Of a DNA stretch of 19,228 bases, positions 14,461-19,228 are shown one piece after another. Below the pieces are notes generated by a model. It worked only from the letters and a program-made list of their open reading frames with translations, did no database searches and was not told the DNA's origin. Position numbers and translations under genes: made by a program. The DNA comes from an uncultured Collinsella sp. GTDB taxonomy: Bacteria > Actinomycetota > Coriobacteriia > Coriobacteriales > Coriobacteriaceae. Each line of letters opens with the position of its first letter. The stretch's first letter is position 1. The stretch lies in contig UQPI01000040.1 in the NCBI GenBank assembly GCA_900542945.1, forward strand, positions 1 to 19,228. The letters are read 5' to 3'.

Positions 14461-14573
14461 GGCGTGTCCGCCTGCTTGGTTTTCGTAGATTCCGCACGAG
14501 CCGAAGAGCACTTAATGTGCTCTTCGTGCGAGCCAGGACCTGACCGAGCGAAAACCAAGCAGGCGGACACGCC
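14461..14573 (+). promoter_or_regulatory. very large valS leader hairpin
   Basis: The outer stem is a perfect 25-bp inverted repeat (14461-14485 with 14549-14573). Inside it is a second hairpin of 14 bp (14493-14499 plus 14505-14511 with 14517-14530), with a five-base bulge and a TTAAT loop. The structure ends nine bases before the valS ribosome site AGGGAGA (14582-14588). The T-box signature (GGGTGG...) is not seen, so it is not a recognisable T-box. It may be a leader regulating valS, a processing site, or an inserted palindromic element. No homologous RNA family is recognised. Confidence 0.65.
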
Positions 14574-14593
14574 GGCGGGACAGGGAGAGATAT

Positions 14594-17290
14594 ATGGAAG
14601 AGATGCCCAAGAACTACGATCCGTCGACCAATGAGCCGGCGATCCTGCAGAAGTGGCTCGACGGCGGCTACTACAAGCGCCGTGAGGGCGTGGGCGACTG
14701 CACCGTCACCATTCCGCCTCCCAACGTGACCGGCAAGCTCCACATGGGCCACGCCACCGATGACTCCATCCAGGATGCCATCATCCGTATGGCTCGCATG
14801 CGCGGTAAATCCACGCGCTGGGTGCTGGGCACCGACCACGCCGGTATCGCCACGCAGACCAAGGTCGACAAGAAGCTCAAGAGCGAGGGTATCAGCCGCC
14901 TGGAGATTGGACGCGACAAGTTTGTCGACGCCTGCTGGGACTGGACCCACGAGTACGGCGGCATCATCGTCGAGCAGATTAAGCGCATGGGCTGCTCCGT
15001 CGACTTCGACAACGAGCGCTTCACCATGGACGAGGACTATGCCCAGGCCGTGCGCAAGGTCTTCTGCGACTGGTACCACGACGGCCTGATCTATCGCGGC
15101 AAGCGCATCGTCAACTGGTGCCCCAACTGCACCACCGCCATCTCGGACGACGAGGCCGAGTACAAGGACGAGAAGGGCCACCTGTGGCACCTGCGCTACC
15201 CGCTGACCGAGCCGGTCAACGGCCAGGACTACATCGTCGTCGCCACCACCCGTCCCGAGACCATGCTCGGCGACACGGGCGTTGCCGTTTCCCCGAAGGA
15301 CCCCGAGAAGGCCGCTTTTGTGGGTAAGACCGTCAAACTCCCCATTGTCGACCGCGAGATTCCCATCTTTGAGGATTGGCACGTCGACGCCAACTTTGGT
15401 TCCGGTTTCGTTAAGGTCACCCCGGCCCACGACCCCAACGACTACGCCATGGGTCAGGCCCACGACCTGCCGCAGATCAACATCTTCGACGAGCACGCGG
15501 TGGTCGTCGAGGGCTACGGCGAGTTCACCGGCATGAACCGCGACGAGTGCCGCGAGGCCGTCATCAAGTGGTTCGACGAGCACGGCCTGCTCGACCACGT
15601 CGACGAGCACGACCACTCCGTCATGCACTGCTACCGTTGCGACTCCGCCCTGGAGCCGTGGCTTTCTGAGCAGTGGTTCGTGGCCGTCGACAAGCTCAAG
15701 GGGCCGGCGCTCGACGCCGTCAACTCCGGCAAGGTCACCTTCCACCCCGCGCGCTGGACGCAGACCTACACCACCTGGATGGAGAACCTCAAGGACTGGT
15801 GCATCAGCCGCCAGCTGTGGTGGGGCCACCGCATCCCCGTGTTCTACTGCGAGGACTGCGGCTGGGAGGACGCCCTTACCGAGGACACCGACGTGTGCCC
15901 CAAGTGCGGCGGCCATCACGTCCATCAGGACGAGAACGTGCTGGACACCTGGTTCAGCTCGCAGCTGTGGACCTTCGCCACGCAGGGCTGGCCGCAAAAG
16001 CCGGAGCTGCTCGAGGGCCATCATCCCACGACGGCGCTCGTCACCGCACGCGACATCATCGCGCTGTGGGTCGCCCGCATGGTCATGAGCTCGCTGTACT
16101 TCCTGGACGAGGTGCCGTTTAAGGATGTCGTCATTTACCCGACGATCTTGGCCAAGGACGGCAGCCGCATGTCCAAGTCCAAGGGCAACGGCGTTGACCC
16201 CATGGACCTCATTGGCATGTATGGCGCCGACGCCATGCGCTACAACCTGCTGACGCTGTGCACCAACAACCAGGATGTCAAGTTCGACGCGAACATCGAC
16301 AAGAAGACCAAGCAGCTCATCGACAGCCCGCGCACCGAGCAGGCCAAGTCGTTTGTGACCAAGATCTGGAACGCCAGCCGCTTCCTGCTCATGAACATGG
16401 AGGGCTACACGCCCGGCGAGCCCGTCGTGGAGACGCCCGCCGACGCCTGGATGTTCAGCCGCCTGGCCAAGGCCGTGAAGATGGTCACCGAGGGTATTGA
16501 GAACTACACCTTTGGCGACATGGCTCGCGGCGTGCAGCAGTTCTTCTGGAACGAGGTCTGCGACTGGTACGTCGAGGTCACCAAGTCCCGCCTGAAGGGC
16601 GAGGGCCGTTTGCAAGCTCAGCGCAATCTGATCTTTGTGCTCGACACCTCCATTCGTCTGATGCACCCGCTTATGCCGTTTGTCACCGAGGAAATATGGG
16701 ACAACATGCCGGCGAGCGTGCTCGACCTGGACGCCGAGGGCAACGTGAACCGCGCCGAGGCGCTCATGATCGCCAAGTGGCCCGAGCCCGCCGACTACGC
16801 CAAGTATGTTGACGAGGACGCCGAGCGCGCGTTTGAGCTGTGCCGTACCGTCGTGTCTGCCGCTCGCGCCACGCGTTCGCGTTATCGCTTGAGCCCCAAG
16901 GCCGAGCTCGACGTGGTCGTGCGCGCCGGCGTCGAGGACATCGAGAAGCTCGAGAGCCTGCGTTCGACCATCGAGCCGCTGGCGAACACCGCTTCGCTGG
17001 TCATGGGTACCGACGTCGAGAAGCCGGCTGCGAGCATCGCCGTGGTCGATAGCGGTGTCGAGGTCTTTGTGGTGCTCGAGGGCAAGGTTGATCTTTCGGC
17101 CGAGAAGGCGCGCCTGGAGAAGGAGATCGCCGCTGCGCAGAAGGAGCTCGCCGGCTGCGAGAAGACCCTTGCTAACGAGGGCTTTGTGGCTAAGGCCGCG
17201 CCTGCGGTGGTCCAGAAGAAGAGGGACCGTGCAGCTGAGCTCAAGGAGATCCTGGCGGCGCTGACTGCTCAGGTTGCTGACTTCTCGTAG
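14594..17290 (+). CDS. valS: valyl-tRNA synthetase
   Basis: ValS charges tRNA-Val in the cytoplasm and hydrolyses mischarged Thr-tRNA. The 898-residue product is of the usual class I length. The HIGH motif is HMGH (50-53) in PPPNVTGKLHMGHA, and the KMSKS motif is RMSKS (525-529). Other signatures are GTDHAGIATQ, the editing-domain ATTRPETMLGD, and a possible zinc ribbon with C419, C422, C435 and C438. The C-terminal 65 residues form the tRNA-contacting coiled coil, with ALTAQVADF at the end. The start has AGGGAGA six bases upstream and no competing start. folC follows, a common bacterial arrangement, but it is separated by 231 bases of structured DNA. The unusual leader (14461-14573) implies some control of its expression. 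Confidence 0.97.
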   Translation: MEEMPKNYDPSTNEPAILQKWLDGGYYKRREGVGDCTVTIPPPNVTGKLHMGHATDDSIQDAIIRMARMRGKSTRWVLGTDHAGIATQTKVDKKLKSEGISRLEIGRDKFVDACWDWTHEYGGIIVEQIKRMGCSVDFDNERFTMDEDYAQAVRKVFCDWYHDGLIYRGKRIVNWCPNCTTAISDDEAEYKDEKGHLWHLRYPLTEPVNGQDYIVVATTRPETMLGDTGVAVSPKDPEKAAFVGKTVKLPIVDREIPIFEDWHVDANFGSGFVKVTPAHDPNDYAMGQAHDLPQINIFDEHAVVVEGYGEFTGMNRDECREAVIKWFDEHGLLDHVDEHDHSVMHCYRCDSALEPWLSEQWFVAVDKLKGPALDAVNSGKVTFHPARWTQTYTTWMENLKDWCISRQLWWGHRIPVFYCEDCGWEDALTEDTDVCPKCGGHHVHQDENVLDTWFSSQLWTFATQGWPQKPELLEGHHPTTALVTARDIIALWVARMVMSSLYFLDEVPFKDVVIYPTILAKDGSRMSKSKGNGVDPMDLIGMYGADAMRYNLLTLCTNNQDVKFDANIDKKTKQLIDSPRTEQAKSFVTKIWNASRFLLMNMEGYTPGEPVVETPADAWMFSRLAKAVKMVTEGIENYTFGDMARGVQQFFWNEVCDWYVEVTKSRLKGEGRLQAQRNLIFVLDTSIRLMHPLMPFVTEEIWDNMPASVLDLDAEGNVNRAEALMIAKWPEPADYAKYVDEDAERAFELCRTVVSAARATRSRYRLSPKAELDVVVRAGVEDIEKLESLRSTIEPLANTASLVMGTDVEKPAASIAVVDSGVEVFVVLEGKVDLSAEKARLEKEIAAAQKELAGCEKTLANEGFVAKAAPAVVQKKRDRAAELKEILAALTAQVADFS

Positions 17291-17343
17291 GCGTAACTGA
17301 GGGACGCGGTTTGGGGCATTGCTCGCTACTGCGAACACCTATT

Positions 17344-17365
17344 CCGCCGTTCTGACGAACGGCGG
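17344..17365 (+). terminator. hairpin shortly after valS
   Basis: CCGCCGTTC (17344-17352) pairs perfectly with GAACGGCGG (17357-17365) across a TGAC loop. It starts 54 bases after the valS stop and has no T run, so it is either a weak terminator or an mRNA 3'-end stabiliser. Confidence 0.5.
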
Positions 17366-17381
17366 CTGACTCGACGCTGCA

Positions 17382-17480
17382 AACGCCTCTGATGGCCAAT
17401 CTGCCGTTCAACTTCGGGCGCATGGGCATAAGCCCTATGCGCCCTTGTTTCACGGCACCTTGGCTCATCAGAGGCGTTTT
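17382..17480 (+). other. nested multi-stem structure between valS and folC
   Basis: The basal stem has 18 pairs with a single bulge (17382-17399 with 17460-17478). Inside it lies a 6-bp stem (17402-17407 with 17452-17457). Within that is a 12-bp hairpin with one bulged T (GGGCGCAT and GGGC on 17416-17427, with 17432-17444, loop ATAA). The right side runs out into TTTT (17477-17480). The stacked design and the T run suggest a terminator of valS or a small structured RNA. It ends 41 bases before folC. No known RNA family is recognised. Confidence 0.55.
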
Positions 17481-17498
17481 CGCTGACTATCCTCAACC

Positions 17499-17504
17499 TA
17501 TACT
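17499..17504 (+). promoter_or_regulatory. -10-like TATACT upstream of folC
   Basis: TATACT lies 17 bases before the ATG at 17522. A transcript from it would start about ten bases before the start codon, leaving almost no leader and no Shine-Dalgarno sequence. The -35 region is weak. Confidence 0.45.
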
Positions 17505-17521
17505 GTTTTATTTTTCTATGA

Positions 17522-18880
17522 ATGGCGGTTCTAAAAATGCCTAAGCGTTCCGGCTTGTATACCGTTCCTTTTGAGTTTGATTTGCTTTCGTTTGATGAGG
17601 CTGTTGGGCTGGCTGCTGATACGGGGCGGATTTCCGGGGATGCTGGTCCTTTGCTCGAGACGGTTGTCGATATGCTTGATGAGCTGGGACGTCCGGATGA
17701 GTATTTTGATTGCATTCAGGTTGCCGGTACCAATGGCAAGACTTCGACTACGCGTTTTTCGGCTGCTATCCTTCGAGGCGAGGGGCTCAGGACCGCGCTG
17801 TATACGTCGCCGCAGCTGGTGCGCTATCCCGAGCGTATGGAGGTCGATGGGTGCGTCGTAAGCGACGAGGCGTTTGCCCGTGGTGTTTCTGCCGCTGTTG
17901 AGGCGGGACATCGCGTGAATGCCCGTCGTGTGGCGGCGGGGGAGCGTGCCTATACCATCACGCCGTTTGACCTGCTGACGGCCGCTGCGCTTGTGGTGTT
18001 TGCCGAGGCCGCGGTGGATGTTGCCGTGCTCGAGGTTGGCATGGGCGGTCGTTGGGACGCCACGAGCGCGACCGATCCCGTCGCCGTTGCCATTACGGGC
18101 ATTGGACTCGACCACACACGTATTTTGGGCGATACGCTCGAGGCCATTGCGGGGGAGAAGGCTGCGGTCATTAAGCCCGGACGCCTGGTTGTGCTGGGCG
18201 AGGGCACGCACGAGGCGAGCGTTCAGCGCGTGATGGATGCACGTTGTCGCGAGTGCGGCATAGTGCCGCTGGTGGTGAACCATGCCACGACCAAGGTGCC
18301 GGCACATGTGGGCGACACGGTGGAGTTCAGCTGCACCACGCCGCGTGCCATCTATACGTCGAGCATGGTCAAGCCGGCATATCAGCCGCAGAATGCCGCG
18401 TGCGCGATTATGCTTTGCGAGGGGTATCTGGGTCGCGAGCTCGACCACGAGGCGCTGGATGAGTCGCTTATGGGCTGCCCCACGCCGGGTCGCTTTGATG
18501 CGCTGGGAACGGATCCCCTCAAGCTGATCGACGCCTGCCATAACCCTCAGAGCTGCGAGAACTTTGTGAGCGCGCTGGACGAGATCGATCCGTGCGTGGA
18601 GAATCGCCCCACGCTGCTGTGTGCCGCGCTGGCCGATAAGGACGTGGCGGGTATCGTTGACGTTCTGGTTCCGGCGTTCCCCCGCGTGGTCGTAACCCAG
18701 ACCGATTCCGATCGCGCCTTGCCCGCACAGGAGCTTGCCTCCCTGGTGGACGCCGACAAGCTCGCGGTCGTGTACCCCAGCGTATCCGAGGCCCTCGCGG
18801 CTTTCGATGCCGCGGGCGAGCCTTTCGTAGCAGCCGGTACCATCACCCTAGCCGGCGAAGTAGCGGGGCTGCTCCGTTAA
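17522..18880 (+). CDS. folC: folylpolyglutamate synthase / dihydrofolate synthase
   Basis: FolC adds glutamate to folates, and in many bacteria also makes dihydrofolate from dihydropteroate. It belongs to the Mur ligase fold. The 452-residue product shows the ATP loop GTNGKTST (69-76) and YTSPQLVRYPERM (94-106), where the usual His after TSP is Gln. GMGGRWDAT, GLDHTRILGDT, the lysine-bearing GEKAAVIKPG and ACHNPQS of the C-terminal domain follow. Which of the two activities is present cannot be told from sequence alone. The start is uncertain: ATG 17522 has no ribosome site but lies close to a -10 element, so it may be near-leaderless; ATG 17537 is the alternative. The first 240 bases use many T-ending codons, unlike the rest of the gene. 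A hairpin follows the stop. Confidence 0.88.
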   Translation: MAVLKMPKRSGLYTVPFEFDLLSFDEAVGLAADTGRISGDAGPLLETVVDMLDELGRPDEYFDCIQVAGTNGKTSTTRFSAAILRGEGLRTALYTSPQLVRYPERMEVDGCVVSDEAFARGVSAAVEAGHRVNARRVAAGERAYTITPFDLLTAAALVVFAEAAVDVAVLEVGMGGRWDATSATDPVAVAITGIGLDHTRILGDTLEAIAGEKAAVIKPGRLVVLGEGTHEASVQRVMDARCRECGIVPLVVNHATTKVPAHVGDTVEFSCTTPRAIYTSSMVKPAYQPQNAACAIMLCEGYLGRELDHEALDESLMGCPTPGRFDALGTDPLKLIDACHNPQSCENFVSALDEIDPCVENRPTLLCAALADKDVAGIVDVLVPAFPRVVVTQTDSDRALPAQELASLVDADKLAVVYPSVSEALAAFDAAGEPFVAAGTITLAGEVAGLLR

Positions 18881-18896
18881 CCCATCCCCTCATCAG

Positions 18897-18959
18897 TTGC
18901 GGTGAAATACGGACTGTTTTACAAGCCAGAAGCCTCAAACGGTCCGTATATCACCGCAA
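18897..18959. terminator. long hairpin after folC
   Basis: Arms of 23 bases (18897-18919 and 18937-18959) pair with one mismatch and one G-U pair around a 17-base loop. Each arm begins TTGCGGTGA when read inward from its own strand. It starts 16 bases after the folC stop. There is no T run, so it may be a palindromic repeat that serves as a terminator. Confidence 0.6.
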
Positions 18960-18977
18960 TTCAAAAGCAGTCAATTT

Positions 18978-19000
18978 GGGACGGGGCTTTTTTGGCTGCC
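18978..19000. repeat. GGGACGGG-type half repeat
   Basis: GGGACGGGGCTTTTTTGGC resembles the left arm of the palindrome upstream of selA (GGGACGGGTTTATTTTGGC), but no matching right arm is seen nearby. It is probably a degenerate or half copy of the same family. Confidence 0.4.
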
Positions 19001-19034
19001 CTGCGCCTCGAGTTGACTTGCTCGCCACGAAATG

Positions 19035-19172
19035 GGCCTATTTACTACGTTTGACCGGTAACCCTCGACCATACCGAGAATTGCGAAATCAAAACCGCAG
19101 GTAAAGGGCTTGCCAGTTTTGCGAAAACACGGGTATGGTCGACCCACGCGGGCTAAATGTAGTAGATAGGCC
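19035..19172. mobile_element. candidate non-autonomous palindromic element (MITE-like)
   Basis: The 138-base stretch has terminal inverted repeats of 18 bases, GGCCTATTTACTACGTTT at the left and its inverted copy (two transitions) at 19155-19172. Inside is a perfect 11-bp inverted repeat, TCGACCATACC (19065-19075) with 19132-19142. A further CAAAAC/GTTTTG pairing lies in the centre. It has no credible coding capacity. Nested inverted repeats with matching ends and no gene are typical of MITEs, but no target-site duplication can be shown, so the mobile label is an inference. Confidence 0.45.
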
Positions 19173-19195
19173 GTTTTTGTGGCGGCATTCATGTG

Positions 19196-19226
19196 ATGCG
19201 GCAAAGGGACAGCCCCTTTGCCGCAT
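19196..19226. repeat. 13-bp perfect hairpin at the window edge
   Basis: ATGCGGCAAAGGG (19196-19208) pairs perfectly with CCCTTTGCCGCAT (19214-19226) around an ACAGC loop. GGGACAG spans the arm and the loop, echoing the core of the dispersed palindromes. It may be a terminator for a gene beyond the right edge or another repeat copy; the window ends two bases later. Confidence 0.6.
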
Positions 19227-19228
19227 TG

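Noticed and set aside
14413..14593. A T-box riboswitch in the valS leader
   Set aside because: The conserved GGGTGG-type T-box sequence and a following terminator with a T run are absent; the structure is a single giant hairpin with one nested hairpin.
14330..17338. A long open frame of 1002 codons on the minus strand opposite valS, and similar long minus frames opposite most genes
   Set aside because: They mirror the GC-rich third positions of the plus-strand genes, have low-complexity composition and show no family motifs, while the plus-strand proteins are clearly conserved.
18971..19204. A 77-codon minus-strand frame in the tail
   Set aside because: It lies almost wholly within the inverted-repeat element and its flanking palindromes, has no convincing ribosome site and shows no recognisable motif. 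It is best seen as repeat DNA.
1..19228. CRISPR array, prophage, toxin-antitoxin or a new defence system
   Set aside because: No regularly spaced direct repeats, no phage or transposase genes and no unexplained gene pair were found; all ten coding genes belong to known families.

Overview
The window reads as a chromosomal segment of a GC-rich, anaerobic, gut-type actinobacterium. The gene content (selA-selB-selC, a formate/nitrite channel, an NADP-type glutamate dehydrogenase, a molybdenum hydroxylase, tig-clpP-clpX, valS-folC) and the short GGGACAGG-containing palindromes between genes suggest a member of the Coriobacteriia, perhaps Collinsella. That placement is an inference from style and content; no database was searched. 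All ten protein genes and the three tRNA features lie on the + strand.

Left part (1-4982), selenium and formate: the 3' end of a tRNA (probably Gly) is followed by a short scar made of copies of that tRNA end. Next come a formate/nitrite transporter and selA and selB, which overlap by ATGA. A full tRNA-Sec gene (selC, 4834-4930, UCA anticodon) follows 61 bases after selB and ends in a strong hairpin. The cell therefore carries SelA (charging), SelB (delivery) and tRNA-Sec in one cluster; selD and any selenoprotein lie outside. A formate channel next to sel genes suggests that a selenocysteine formate dehydrogenase is one client.

Middle part (4983-10502), nitrogen and purine-type redox: gdhA stands alone behind a leader of about 210 bases and ends at a strong terminator. 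It is followed by a two-gene molybdenum hydroxylase operon. One protein is the FAD subunit; the other fuses the [2Fe-2S] domain to the molybdopterin domain, the layout of E. coli XdhD/YgfM and the so-called probable selenate reductase family. Its substrate cannot be read from sequence.

Right part (10562-18880), translation and protein quality control: tRNA-Leu(UAG), then tig, clpP and clpX, which link nascent-chain folding to ClpXP proteolysis. valS follows behind a very large leader hairpin (a perfect 25-bp stem), and folC follows a nested, multi-stem intergenic structure.

The last 348 bases hold no credible gene. They hold three palindromic elements, one of which looks like a small non-autonomous mobile element about 138 bases long. 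No CRISPR array, transposase, phage gene or new multi-gene system was found. The most noteworthy points are tRNA-Sec with C at position 33, the atypical G4 motif in SelB, the valS leader, the tRNA-end scar and the palindromic repeat family.
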